From Corynebacterium deserti GIMN1.010 (lineage in GTDB: Bacteria > Actinomycetota > Actinomycetes > Mycobacteriales > Mycobacteriaceae): a DNA stretch of 64,000 nt. The position numbers and the translations under genes were made by a program. Of the stretch, positions 20,354 through 30,483 are shown one piece after another. The stretch spans positions 2,232,001 to 2,296,000 of the forward strand of contig NZ_CP009220.1 in assembly GCF_001277995.1 (NCBI RefSeq), given 5' to 3'. The number at the start of each line of letters is the position of its first letter. The first letter of the stretch is position 1. Under the pieces are notes generated by a model. That model saw nothing but the letters and a program-made list of their open reading frames with translations, searched no databases and was not told the origin of the DNA.

Positions 20354-22441
20354 ATGTTTACCACCAGTCTCCTGCCCCGTCGTCAGTTGTTGCTCAGGCG
20401 CCTTCTCGCCGAGTTCTCCACTGATCAGCGGGGTAGGTTTCTTGTTGTCACCGGCCCTTATGGGGTGAATAAGGAGCATTTCACACGCGAGTTCGCAGCG
20501 GAACTGGGCGAATTTGAAATCAATCACGGGTTGGCCACCAAGCCCAAGTTGGGCATTGTGGTAGCTGATGATGTGCACCTCATCGCGCCGGAGATTATTC
20601 AAAAAACGCTGAAACTGGTCCACACCACGAATCTCATCGTGTTGGGTACCGCGCCGCACCGCATCGATGGCGCAACCGATGTCCTTGCTCTCCCGCCGCT
20701 GACTGTTGCCGAAACAGCGGATCTTGCCCGCCAGATCGTCGGACATTGCACACCGGCCACCGCTCACCGCCTCAACGACGCTGCGGGCGGTTTGCCCCAA
20801 CTGATCAGAGAGCTTCTAGACGCCACCCCCATCGACCACTGGTCATCCGACCACCCATCCCTAACGCTGCCGGAGCACTGGATAACGGACATTGACATCA
20901 AAGATCCAATCCTGCGCGAGGTTGCCTCCCACCCGTACTTTGATGGCTGTCCTGTAGGTGATCTCGATGCTGATGCGCATGTGGATAACGGCACCCTGAT
21001 TCATGAAAACGGCATCTTAAGGTTTAGGCGTGCGGAGGAAAGAACTCTGGTGAGGGCCTTTACTCCGCCGTCAAAGGTGCGTATTCCGGCTGAGTGGGAA
21101 AGCACGAGAGAGGGCGTCGACAAGCTTATTCTTGCTGGCAACCTCCCCCTTGCCCGCCTGCATCTTGAGGCACTTGGGCACGATGATGCCCCCGCTGAGC
21201 GCGCCTACCTGGCGCTCTACGGCGGGCAGTCGTTTGAATCGGATGTGCCGGTGTCTCCCCTGTCTGCGTTTCATGCGCTGGCCACGTGGAATCCCTCGGC
21301 GCTGCGCGGTGTGAACCCTTCGTTTGACATGATGGCAGATGCCCTCGACACGGGGTCATACACGCAGGTTGAGCGACCAGAAGACCCAGCTCAAGCCCAG
21401 ATTCATGATCTCATCAGCGGCTGGTTGGCTTTGGTATATGACGATCCCTTGACTGCCCGCCGCTTGCTGTCCACGCGTGGCCCGTCTGATTTGGTGGGTT
21501 TGTGGCAGTCTGCGTTTTTGGCGCGTGCGCATTATGTGTTGGGCGAATTCCATGAGGCATCTGCTGTGGTGGAACGCGGCCTTGCCACGGGTGATCGCAC
21601 GGGTGCGTCGCTGTTGGAGCCGGTTCATTTGTGGACCGGGGCGCAGGTCGCGGCGATGACGGGGCGTTCGGAGCTGTCCAATCACTATTTGCAGCGCCTC
21701 ACAGTTCCTGATGATGCGTTCCTCATCCAAAAACTTACTGCGTCCATGGGCAAGCTCATCACGGCGTCGATGATTTCTGATACCCGCGCAGCGTCGATTG
21801 CTGGCGATCGCATGGCGTCAATCGTGTACACCACCAACACCCAGCAGCCCGGGTTCTGGCCATGGGAAGACATGTATGCGATCTCATTGATTAGAACCGG
21901 GCGCATCGACGCCGCCGCAGCTGTCATGGATAGCATCCCCGATTCCACCATCCCATCTCTTCGCGCCCGCAACCTTGTACCTCAGGCCAACATCGAGATC
22001 CAGCGTGGATCCACTGCGCGTGGCGTGAAGATACTGTCCGAGGCTGTCGACGCCATCACCTCTGTCAACATGCCAGCTTATGAAGCCCGCATTCTGTTCG
22101 AATACGGACTTGTGCTTCGCCGCATGGGACGGCGCAGCCAAGCAGCGGAAATGTTCACCCGTGCGGAAGAAGTATTTACCGCGATGGGTGCTGTCACACT
22201 TGCGGCGCGTTGTCGGGGTGAACGCAAAGTCGCAGGTGTGGGAGGTGCACGCAGATCAGCGCAGGGGCTTACTCCCCAAGAGGAGCAAATCACTGCGCTG
22301 GTTGTTGATGGCTCATCCAATCAGGAAGTCGCCCGCGAGCTCTCACTGTCCGCGAAAACTGTCGAGTACCACTTAACGCGTGTGTACAAGAAGTTTGGAG
22401 TGTCCTCGCGCGCTGAGCTGCGCGAGATGCTGAAGGTTTAG
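20354..22441 (+). CDS. pcaO: large ATP-binding LuxR-type (LAL) regulator PcaO
   Basis: The 695-residue protein has an N-terminal nucleotide-binding region, a central helical TPR-like part and a C-terminal LuxR helix-turn-helix (GLTPQEEQITALVVDGSSNQ...AKTVEYHLTRVYKKFG, ~638-685). The Walker A position reads GPYGVNK (34-40), lacking the GxGK pattern kept in its paralogue BenR. The Walker B-like strand GIVVADDVHLI is retained. In C. glutamicum PcaO activates pcaHG expression. It follows pcaD by 10 bp and converges with pcaC. Probable target: the pcaH promoter at 25.3-25.5 kb. Confidence 0.9.
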   Translation: MFTTSLLPRRQLLLRRLLAEFSTDQRGRFLVVTGPYGVNKEHFTREFAAELGEFEINHGLATKPKLGIVVADDVHLIAPEIIQKTLKLVHTTNLIVLGTAPHRIDGATDVLALPPLTVAETADLARQIVGHCTPATAHRLNDAAGGLPQLIRELLDATPIDHWSSDHPSLTLPEHWITDIDIKDPILREVASHPYFDGCPVGDLDADAHVDNGTLIHENGILRFRRAEERTLVRAFTPPSKVRIPAEWESTREGVDKLILAGNLPLARLHLEALGHDDAPAERAYLALYGGQSFESDVPVSPLSAFHALATWNPSALRGVNPSFDMMADALDTGSYTQVERPEDPAQAQIHDLISGWLALVYDDPLTARRLLSTRGPSDLVGLWQSAFLARAHYVLGEFHEASAVVERGLATGDRTGASLLEPVHLWTGAQVAAMTGRSELSNHYLQRLTVPDDAFLIQKLTASMGKLITASMISDTRAASIAGDRMASIVYTTNTQQPGFWPWEDMYAISLIRTGRIDAAAAVMDSIPDSTIPSLRARNLVPQANIEIQRGSTARGVKILSEAVDAITSVNMPAYEARILFEYGLVLRRMGRRSQAAEMFTRAEEVFTAMGAVTLAARCRGERKVAGVGGARRSAQGLTPQEEQITALVVDGSSNQEVARELSLSAKTVEYHLTRVYKKFGVSSRAELREMLKV

Positions 22442-22450
22442 GCAAGAAGT

Positions 22451-22819
22451 TTAGGCGAGTTCTTCTACTGCCTTATTTAACAGCTTGAATCCATGGTTGG
22501 AGTTGGGCACGCCCGCATATACCGCGGTGTGCAGGATAACTTCACCGATGGTTTCCTGATCCACGCCAGCGCGCAGAGCAGCACGAATGTGCATATCCAA
22601 CTCGCCATCGTTGCCCACAGCAGTCAAAATCGCGATAGTCAAAAGGCGTCGCTGAGTGTGGTCAAGGCCCGGACGATCCCAAATATCGCCCCATGCGGTG
22701 CGGGTGATAAAGTCCTGGAACTTCTCGGTCACCTCGGTGGTGTTGGCTACGGCTCGATCAACGTGGGCATCGCCCAAGACCGCGCGACGATTTTTCATTC
22801 CGGTTTCATAGGCGTCCAT
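22451..22819 (-). CDS. pcaC: 4-carboxymuconolactone decarboxylase
   Basis: Small AhpD-fold enzyme that decarboxylates 4-carboxymuconolactone to the enol-lactone. The 122-residue sequence shows the family pattern RTAWGDIWDRPGLDHTQRRLLTIA and a C-terminal EVILHTAVYAGVPNSNHG with the active-site His. It is a separate protein here. It is the last gene of the minus-strand operon pcaH-pcaG-pcaB-pcaC, 9 bp after pcaB, and converges with pcaO with a 9-bp gap. Confidence 0.95.
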   Translation of the reverse strand: MDAYETGMKNRRAVLGDAHVDRAVANTTEVTEKFQDFITRTAWGDIWDRPGLDHTQRRLLTIAILTAVGNDGELDMHIRAALRAGVDQETIGEVILHTAVYAGVPNSNHGFKLLNKAVEELA

Positions 22820-22828
22820 TTTTGCTCC

Positions 22829-23929
22829 TTAATGTGATTCTGCAGTTGCTTCATAGATGGCCAGAGCGCGCTCGGCGAGGTCTGATGCATGACCAGTATC
22901 GATGCCGGTCATGCGCTGTGCCATTGCCTCAACGTTGACGGTAATCCCATCGATGCTGGCAGCAGCCCTACTGACCGCGGAATGCGTGACGGCGGCCAGT
23001 TCGCGCAGCGTTTGCCATTCGGAATGCCAGCTCCCGGTGCCGCGCTGGAGACGGCAATCGAGGGCGTCGAAAAGCGTCGCTGCAAGCCCGGGCGCCCGGC
23101 GTGCATAACCGTCGCACGCAATCGCTGCGGAAGGGTTTGCTTTGTGGGGCATCGCTGAGCTGCCACCCGGAGTTTTTTCCCGGAGTTCGCCGACTTCATT
23201 TTGCGAGTAATACACCACGTCACCGGCAATTTTGCGGACCACACCGGACGCGGTTGCCAGCGCAGAGGCAATCGCGGTGATGGGTGTGCGATCGGAATGC
23301 CACACCCACTGTGGATCATCCAAGCCGAGCTCAGTGGCCAACCGGGATTGAATCTCAAAACCATGTGGGTACGCCGCCGCCATATTGCCGCTCGCACCGC
23401 CATACGACACCGGAAATTCCAGCGCCTCCAAACCACGCGTCGCCTTGACCGCAGCCACAAGCCACCCACCGGTGATCGCACCAAACGTCGTCGGCGTAGC
23501 AATTTGCCCCAACGTACGCGCCATAATTGGCGTTGCTTGATGCGTGCGGGTCAGCTCGGCGAGGTCACGCGCAAGGCCTTTAAGCTTGTCGACGCTTTCC
23601 TGCACCCCATCCCTCAAACACAGCATAATCGCGGTGTCGATGATGTCCTGGCTGGTCGCGCCCGGGTGAATACCCGCAGGGTTGAGTGCTTTGAGATCTT
23701 TCACCAACGGAATCAACGGGTTTGCGCCCGCTGCACCGCGACGAGAAAGATCTTCCACATCCAACTGATAGGACGCAATGGTTTCTTTCGCCTGGTCTGC
23801 CTTTTCAGGGGCAGCCGCAACCGCCAAAGCGGCTTCCACGACGAGAAGATTGTTCAAAAACGTCTCATCGGACAGGCTGCTTAGGTGTTCTCCGCTACCG
23901 GCGAGGTCGGCATACAACGATCGTGTCAT
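22829..23929 (-). CDS. pcaB: 3-carboxy-cis,cis-muconate cycloisomerase
   Basis: Fumarase/adenylosuccinate-lyase superfamily enzyme that closes carboxymuconate to 4-carboxymuconolactone. The superfamily signature GSSAMPHKANP is clear, and HPGATSQDIIDTA matches the second conserved block. At 366 aa it is shorter than many PcaB proteins (~450 aa), lacking the C-terminal tail. The ATG at 23929 is 6 bp after the pcaG stop. Confidence 0.94.
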   Translation of the reverse strand: MTRSLYADLAGSGEHLSSLSDETFLNNLLVVEAALAVAAAPEKADQAKETIASYQLDVEDLSRRGAAGANPLIPLVKDLKALNPAGIHPGATSQDIIDTAIMLCLRDGVQESVDKLKGLARDLAELTRTHQATPIMARTLGQIATPTTFGAITGGWLVAAVKATRGLEALEFPVSYGGASGNMAAAYPHGFEIQSRLATELGLDDPQWVWHSDRTPITAIASALATASGVVRKIAGDVVYYSQNEVGELREKTPGGSSAMPHKANPSAAIACDGYARRAPGLAATLFDALDCRLQRGTGSWHSEWQTLRELAAVTHSAVSRAAASIDGITVNVEAMAQRMTGIDTGHASDLAERALAIYEATAESH

Positions 23930-23935
23930 GTGTGT

Positions 23936-24550
23936 TTAGAGTCCAAAAAATGGGGTTTCGTCGGTGTCAGATTGCACCTTGATGTCGAAGCGGAAGCCAC
24001 CGTCAGTCTTCGTGGCAACAAGCAGCTCACGACGTTCCTCTGGAACCACTGCCAGCACTGGATCAGTAGAGAGATCAACATCTGGAAGGTATGCGCGAGT
24101 GTACAAGCGCTCCAAGATGCCACGTGCAAAGACACCCACCTTGAAATGTGGAGCTTCATCATCGAACGCACCTGGCACCAAGGTGGTAAAGGTTGCTTCG
24201 CCGTTGGCGTTAGCCATGGCGCGACCCAGTCCACGGAAACCGTCAGCGGTTGCTGGTTCTTCGCGGTTAGGATCCAGGTCAGAGTTGTGCACGCCTTCCG
24301 GATTGGCCTGCCACAGTTCAAACATGGCGTCGGCGATGGGATCGCCGTTGCCGTCGGTGATGGACACAGTGAAGTTCACTGCTCCTTCTGTGCCTGGTTC
24401 TACGAGGTGCTCGGAGTTGTCCAGGGTCAGACCGATATGAACGTAAGGTCCTACAGTCTGGGATGGGGTGATGCCGAACTCGGCGCCATCTTGGTCAACG
24501 ATGTCGGACTGCTCATAGCGGAATTCGCCGTTTTTCCCGGTATCAATCAT
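23936..24550 (-). CDS. pcaG: protocatechuate 3,4-dioxygenase alpha subunit
   Basis: Alpha subunit of the non-haem Fe(III) intradiol dioxygenase opening the ring of protocatechuate. The 204-residue sequence has GITPSQTVGPYVHIGL near the N-terminus and the dioxygenase core AMFELWQANPEG; metal ligands lie in the beta subunit. The ATG at 24550 has AAGG upstream and is 12 bp after the pcaH stop. Confidence 0.95.
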   Translation of the reverse strand: MIDTGKNGEFRYEQSDIVDQDGAEFGITPSQTVGPYVHIGLTLDNSEHLVEPGTEGAVNFTVSITDGNGDPIADAMFELWQANPEGVHNSDLDPNREEPATADGFRGLGRAMANANGEATFTTLVPGAFDDEAPHFKVGVFARGILERLYTRAYLPDVDLSTDPVLAVVPEERRELLVATKTDGGFRFDIKVQSDTDETPFFGL

Positions 24551-24562
24551 TGCTATTAGCCT

Positions 24563-25255
24563 TTACTCGAATGGGGTGGCATTGCGGCCACGAAGGACAA
24601 TGTCAAACTTGTATCCGAGAGCAAAGTTCTCGCGGGTCTCGTCATAATCAAACACTGCGATCATGCGCTCACGTGCTCCCTTGGGAACCGAGTTGTAGAT
24701 CGGATCCTGGAAGAACAGTGGATCGTTCGGGAAGTACATCTGGGTGACCAGACGCTCAGTGAACTGACGACCATACAAGGAGAAGTGGATGTGCGCTGGG
24801 CGCCATGCATTGTGGTGGTTACCCCATGGGTAATTACCTGGCATAACGGTCCAGAAGTGGTAGTGCCCATCCTTGTCGGTCAAGGTACGTGCAACACCGT
24901 TGAAGTGTGGATCAAGTGGCGCTGGCCAGGAGTCGTTCTTGTGGCGGTAGCGGCCTGCAGCGTTTGCCTGCCATGCCTCAACGAGGGTGTGGGGAACGGG
25001 CTTGCCATCGAATCCAAGGACACGTCCGTGAACGAAGATGCGCTGGCCGATAGCCTCGCCACCGTTCACCTTGGTCATGTCGTTGTCGGTCTCGCCGAGA
25101 TCGCGGTCACCGAACACGGGTCCTGTTGATTCGCCGAGACGGTTTGGCACCATGATGAGGTCATTGCTCGGGTTGCGCTTAATCGTGGTCCGGTACTCCG
25201 GGAAGTGCAGCGGAGCGTAATCGCCTCCCGTCGGGGCGAAGTGTGGGATATCCAT
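24563..25255 (-). CDS. pcaH: protocatechuate 3,4-dioxygenase beta subunit
   Basis: Catalytic subunit. The Fe(III) ligands are visible: Tyr103 in GRYRHKND, Tyr142 in NYPWGN, His155 and His157 in RPAHIHF. Length 230 aa is normal. First gene of the operon pcaHGBC. The upstream 290 bp contain a GTTC-N6-CGAAC motif shared with the pcaI-pcaR region and a set of palindromes with CCTAGG; these are likely sites for PcaR and PcaO. Confidence 0.96.
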   Translation of the reverse strand: MDIPHFAPTGGDYAPLHFPEYRTTIKRNPSNDLIMVPNRLGESTGPVFGDRDLGETDNDMTKVNGGEAIGQRIFVHGRVLGFDGKPVPHTLVEAWQANAAGRYRHKNDSWPAPLDPHFNGVARTLTDKDGHYHFWTVMPGNYPWGNHHNAWRPAHIHFSLYGRQFTERLVTQMYFPNDPLFFQDPIYNSVPKGARERMIAVFDYDETRENFALGYKFDIVLRGRNATPFE

Positions 25256-25323
25256 GTGGAGACCTTTCTACAGGCTAGTGATGTACGTCTCAAACTAGGT
25301 GTCAGTGCGTTTCTTGACAAGTA

Positions 25324-25338
25324 GTTCGAGTGGCGAAC
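25324..25338. promoter_or_regulatory. candidate PcaR operator (GTTC-N6-CGAAC), copy 2
   Basis: GTTCGAGTGGCGAAC lies 69-83 bases upstream of the pcaH ATG. It shares GTTC, the 6-base spacing and CGAAC with the site at 17492-17506, and it is closer to a perfect palindrome (GTTCG/CGAAC). Confidence 0.6.
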
Positions 25339-25374
25339 ATGTCAGATCCCGCCCCTAAATTCACTACCTGCATA

Positions 25375-25415
25375 AACCCTTACACCTAGGGGTTAACCAG
25401 GGGTGTGCATAAGGG
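25375..25415. promoter_or_regulatory. palindrome cluster upstream of pcaH, candidate PcaO site
   Basis: AACCC/GGGTT arms (25375-25379 and 25390-25394) enclose CCTAGG at 25385-25390; GGTTAACC follows at 25391-25398; and outer CCCTTA (25377-25382) pairs with TAAGGG near 25410. TGCATAA occurs just before and again inside. About 120-160 bp upstream of pcaH, this is where an activator such as PcaO could act. The assignment is inference. Confidence 0.4.
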
Positions 25416-25496
25416 ATTTCTTGTCCCCTACTTTGGCTGAACTGGGACTTCCCGCGGTGTTCGGGGATACATCGGGGCATTCGAGTCTGGAGCCGA

Positions 25497-25538
25497 AAAA
25501 ACCGCACCCCCTACTGAGTTTATGAGGGTGCGGTTTTT
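25497..25538. terminator. bidirectional terminator after catC
   Basis: AAAAACCGCACCC (25497-25509) pairs perfectly with GGGTGCGGTTTTT (25526-25538) across a 16-base loop. T-runs occur on both strands. It lies 10 bases downstream of the catC stop and insulates the pcaH promoter from the cat operon. Confidence 0.92.
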
Positions 25539-25547
25539 ACCTGCCGG

Positions 25548-25841
25548 TTAGCCCTTGAGGTAGTACTCCAAGGCATTAGGATGCTTTGCCAAAGGCGTGA
25601 TCTTCAGGTTCATGTACTTAAACATGGGGAATCCGCTCAAGATCGAATGCAGCTCATCATGATCATCCACATCAAAGATGGAGTAGTTAGCATATTCGCC
25701 AACTACGCGCCAAATAGCCTTCAAGATTCCGCGAGATTGCAGATCACCAGAGTAAGCCTTTTCCTTTGCCTGGAAATCGGCCATGACCTCTGGATCCATG
25801 GAATCGGGGAATTCAACGTCCATGCGTGCCAAAAACAGCAT
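25548..25841 (-). CDS. catC: muconolactone delta-isomerase
   Basis: Small enzyme (97 aa) that isomerises muconolactone to 3-oxoadipate enol-lactone. Family pattern: MLFLARMDVEFP at the start, EKAYSGDLQSRGILKAIWRV in the middle and the C-terminal HPNALEYYLKG. Last gene of catABC; it starts 21 bp after catB and is followed by a strong terminator. Confidence 0.96.
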   Translation of the reverse strand: MLFLARMDVEFPDSMDPEVMADFQAKEKAYSGDLQSRGILKAIWRVVGEYANYSIFDVDDHDELHSILSGFPMFKYMNLKITPLAKHPNALEYYLKG

Positions 25842-25862
25842 TGCAGTTCTCCTTAAATGTGG

Positions 25863-26984
25863 TTACTGGCGAGTGTAGAAGTTGACCTTATCCAGATCAA
25901 TATCCACGCCTAGGCCTGGGCCTTCCGGAATAGTGACCTGCCCATCCTTGTACTCAAAGTCCTGAACAATGTAGGTATCCTTCAGCAGCTGTGGGCCAAA
26001 GAGCTCGGTGCCGTAGGAAATTGCCTTGGTTGCTGCCGCAAACTGCAAGGAAGCCGCAGTACCAATTGGCCCTTCGAGGCTGGTTGCGCCATGGCAGGCC
26101 AGTCCGCCGGCCTCTGCAATGGCAGCGATCTTTTTAGATTCCAGCAATCCGCCATGCTTGGTGGTCTTGAGCGCAATAACGTCCGCCGCCTGAGCCTTGA
26201 CCACAGCCAATGCTTCAGCTGGGGTCCACACGGATTCATCAGCCATGACAGAAACATTGGTGCGGCGAGTGATCTCACGCAGGGTCTCAAGATCATCGGC
26301 GGGAGTTGGCTGCTCAAAGAGCTCAACGCCAGCTTCTGCCAACTTTGGCAGGTACTGCAAAGCAGTGCGACGATCCCACCGAGCATTGATATCAATGCGG
26401 ATGGACACACGATCACCCACCTCGCGGGTCAGTTCTGCCACACGACGGGTGTCTTCAGCAGGATCACCAGCACCCATTTTGAGCTTAAAGGAGCGGTTAC
26501 CGAACTCCTCAATGCGTTCTTCAATTTCCGCCACAGCCACATTCAACGGCAAAACACCCAGCGCCCAGGTGACATCCACCTTGTCGCGCACAGTGCCACC
26601 GAGCAGGTCGCGGACAGGGATGTTTAAGGCGCGCGCCCATGCATCATGCATTGCAACATCAACCGCCGCCTTGGAGTAGCGTGCTCGAGCAACAACGCGC
26701 TCAAGATCTGCCATAATGCCGGCAAGTTCAGACACCTTGCGGCCAACCATCACTGGTGCGAGGTATCCGTCGACAATTGCTTTCATTGTTTCAACGGACT
26801 CGCCACCCCACCAAGGACCACCGGGAACAACGCCCTCGCCGTAGCCCATAACGCCGTTTTCCAGCTGCACACTGACGAGCAAAATGTGCTGCTCCGTAGA
26901 GGTAGTGGTGGCGAAACCGTGTGGACGAATAAGGGGAACGTCAATAATGCGGGATTCAACACTGCGGATCGTTAGATCAGACAT
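25863..26984 (-). CDS. catB: muconate cycloisomerase
   Basis: Enolase-superfamily enzyme converting cis,cis-muconate to muconolactone. Catalytic Lys167 and Lys169 in FKLKMG, metal ligands Asp198 (IDINARWD), Glu224 (LFEQP) and Asp249 (MADESVW), and the second-base Lys273 in ALKTTKHGG are all present. The 373-residue length is normal. It lies 90 bp after catA, with a hairpin between. Confidence 0.96.
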   Translation of the reverse strand: MSDLTIRSVESRIIDVPLIRPHGFATTTSTEQHILLVSVQLENGVMGYGEGVVPGGPWWGGESVETMKAIVDGYLAPVMVGRKVSELAGIMADLERVVARARYSKAAVDVAMHDAWARALNIPVRDLLGGTVRDKVDVTWALGVLPLNVAVAEIEERIEEFGNRSFKLKMGAGDPAEDTRRVAELTREVGDRVSIRIDINARWDRRTALQYLPKLAEAGVELFEQPTPADDLETLREITRRTNVSVMADESVWTPAEALAVVKAQAADVIALKTTKHGGLLESKKIAAIAEAGGLACHGATSLEGPIGTAASLQFAAATKAISYGTELFGPQLLKDTYIVQDFEYKDGQVTIPEGPGLGVDIDLDKVNFYTRQ

Positions 26985-27018
26985 GAATTACTTTCCTATA
27001 AGGCCTTTATAAGTGGGA

Positions 27019-27054
27019 AGAGCCCCGAGACCTAAAAGTTAGGTTCGGGACTCT
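27019..27054 (-). promoter_or_regulatory. hairpin between catA and catB
   Basis: AGAGCCCCGAGACCTAA pairs with TTAGGTTCGGGACTCT with small bulges across a short AAG loop. There is no T-run on the minus strand after it, so it is more likely an mRNA-processing or stability element between catA and catB than a full terminator. Confidence 0.6.
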
Positions 27055-27074
27055 AGGGTAACAAGGGCAGACTC

Positions 27075-28397
<1,323 letters not shown>

Positions 28398-29891
28398 ATG
28401 TCCACGCCAGTATCAAATTTGGAAAGCGTTCAGAAGACCTTGGATCACGCGCTTGAGGATCGCCCAGAAGAGGGAATCGTCCGCGTCAATCGCAACATCT
28501 TCACCGATCCTGAGATCTTCGAGTTGGAAATGCGCCACATCTTTGAAGGCAACTGGATCTACCTGGCACACGAGTCCCAGATCCCTAACCCTGGCGACTA
28601 CTTCACCACCTACATTGGCCGCCAGCCCATCATGATCACCCGTTCCAAGGACGGCACCCTTAACTGCCTGATCAACGCGTGCTCCCACCGCGGTGCGATG
28701 CTGTGCCGTCGTAAGACCGATAACCGCACCACCCTGACCTGCCCATTCCACGGCTGGACCTTCAGCAACGACGGTGCACTTCTCAAGGTAAAGGACGAGA
28801 AGGACGGCGCGTATCCAGACAACTTCCGCACCGACGGATCCCACGACCTGCGTCGTGTAGCAAAGTTCGAGTCCTACCGTGGCTTCCTCTTCGGCTCCCT
28901 CAATCCTGACGTTGTGCCATTGGAAGAACACCTGGGTGACACCCGCACGGTCATCGACATGCTCGTTGATCAGTCCCCTGAAGGCCTGGAAGTTCTCCGC
29001 GGTTCCTCCACTTACACCTACGACGGAAACTGGAAGCTCCAGACCGAAAACGGTGCGGACGGCTACCATGTCTCCTCCACCCACTGGAACTACGCTGCCA
29101 CAACCTCCCGTCGTGGCAGCGGTGAATCTGCCAACGAAACCAAGGCTATGGACGCTGGCACCTGGGGCAAGCAGGGTGGCGGCTACTTCTCCTACCCTTA
29201 CGGCCACATGCTTTTGTGGATGTGGTGGGGCAACCCAGAAGACCGCCCACTGTACGAGCGTCGCGAAGAGCTCAAGGCGCAGTTCGGTGAGGAAAAGGGC
29301 GAGTTCATGGTGGGCGCATCCCGCAACCTCTGCCTCTACCCCAACGTCTACATCATGGATCAGTTCTCCTCCCAGATCCGCCACTTCCGTCCTATCTCTG
29401 TTGACCAGACCGAAGTGACCATCTACTGCATCGCTCCAAAGGGCGAGTCCAAGGATGCACGCGCCAACCGCATCCGCCAGTACGAAGACTTCTTCAACGC
29501 AACCGGCATGGCCACCCCTGATGACCTGGAGGAGTTCCGCTCCTGCCAGAAGACCTACCAGGCAACCGCTTTCCCATGGAACGACATGACCCGCGGCCTT
29601 GGTCACCAGGTCGAGGGACCAAACGAGGTAGCAAAGGGACTGGGCATGGATCAGGTGCTCTCTTCTGGTGCGCGCACCGAAGATGAAGGCCTCTACCCTA
29701 TCCAGCACTCCTACTGGCACGAGCTCATGCAAGACGCTGTGAACAAGCAGAGCATCAAGGAAAAAGAAATGGCTGACAACGACGCTTCCTCCGAGGCGAC
29801 TGTCGCCGCTGCTCTTAAGCGCGAGGAAACAAAGGCCGCTGCGAAGTCCGATGCTGGCGAGCCTCGTCGCCGTCGTCGCTCCCGCGTATAA
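28398..29891 (+). CDS. benA: benzoate 1,2-dioxygenase, large (alpha) subunit
   Basis: Ring-hydroxylating oxygenase alpha subunit that dihydroxylates benzoate to the cis-diol. ATG at 28398 follows GGAGG; an upstream in-frame start 14 codons earlier lacks one. The Rieske ligands are Cys95, His97, Cys115 and His118 (CSHRGA, CPFHGW). Mononuclear iron ligands His224 and His229 lie in [10 protein letters not shown]. Length 497 aa. The C-terminus is a charged, Arg-rich tail (RRRRRSRV) longer than in Pseudomonas BenA. First gene of benABCD. Confidence 0.95.
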   Translation: MSTPVSNLESVQKTLDHALEDRPEEGIVRVNRNIFTDPEIFELEMRHIFEGNWIYLAHESQIPNPGDYFTTYIGRQPIMITRSKDGTLNCLINACSHRGAMLCRRKTDNRTTLTCPFHGWTFSNDGALLKVKDEKDGAYPDNFRTDGSHDLRRVAKFESYRGFLFGSLNPDVVPLEEHLGDTRTVIDMLVDQSPEGLEVLRGSSTYTYDGNWKLQTENGADGYHVSSTHWNYAATTSRRGSGESANETKAMDAGTWGKQGGGYFSYPYGHMLLWMWWGNPEDRPLYERREELKAQFGEEKGEFMVGASRNLCLYPNVYIMDQFSSQIRHFRPISVDQTEVTIYCIAPKGESKDARANRIRQYEDFFNATGMATPDDLEEFRSCQKTYQATAFPWNDMTRGLGHQVEGPNEVAKGLGMDQVLSSGARTEDEGLYPIQHSYWHELMQDAVNKQSIKEKEMADNDASSEATVAAALKREETKAAAKSDAGEPRRRRRSRV

Positions 29892-29955
29892 AACCGACTC
29901 CCGACAACCCTGCCCAGAAGCGTCGATAAGCAAAATCTTTTAAGGACAAACCTTC

Positions 29956-30462
29956 ATGACCACTGTACTTTCCACCATCACCAGGACCGAGATCGAAGAC
30001 TTCCTCTACTATGAGGCGCGTCTGCTGGATGACCGCAAATTTGAAGAATGGCTCGAATGCTACCGCGAGGACGCCGAGTTCTGGATGCCAGCATGGGACG
30101 ACAACGGTGAACTGACCGAAGATCCTCAGTCTGAAATATCCCTTATTTACTACCCAAACCGTGGTGGCCTTGAAGACCGCGTGTTCCGCATCCGCACCGA
30201 GCGTTCCTCTGCAACCTCTCTGCCTGAGCCACGCACCGGCCACAACACCAACAATGTGGAAATCCTAGAGCGTCGCGATGGCGAAGTAGATATCCGCTTC
30301 AACTGGATCACCTTCTACTACCGCTACAACACCACCGACACCTACTTCGGTACCACCTTCATGACCCTTGATGTCTCCAGCGAGACCCCGAAGATTGTGA
30401 AGAAGAAGGTCGTTTTGCACAACGACTACATCCACCACGTCGTTGACATCTACCACGTTTAA
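29956..30462 (+). CDS. benB: benzoate 1,2-dioxygenase, small (beta) subunit
   Basis: Beta subunit (168 aa) of the ring-hydroxylating dioxygenase, an NTF2-like fold with structural role. Recognised by EIEDFLYYEARLLDDRKFEEWL at the start, EDRVFRIRTERSS in the middle and the C-terminal KKVVLHNDYIHHVVDIYHV. It lies 64 bp after benA, with AAGGA upstream of the ATG, and 21 bp before benC. Confidence 0.95.
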   Translation: MTTVLSTITRTEIEDFLYYEARLLDDRKFEEWLECYREDAEFWMPAWDDNGELTEDPQSEISLIYYPNRGGLEDRVFRIRTERSSATSLPEPRTGHNTNNVEILERRDGEVDIRFNWITFYYRYNTTDTYFGTTFMTLDVSSETPKIVKKKVVLHNDYIHHVVDIYHV

Positions 30463-30483
30463 TACCTTCTAGGAGGAATACCC

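Noticed and set aside
27019..27054. Rho-independent terminator splitting catA from catBC
   Set aside because: The hairpin lacks a T-run on the transcribed strand, so it is listed as a hairpin only.
28413..29933. Long 506-codon minus-strand ORF opposite benA
   Set aside because: It is antisense to benA, which has intact Rieske and iron motifs; the open frame is a by-product of benA codon use, and the translation resembles no family.
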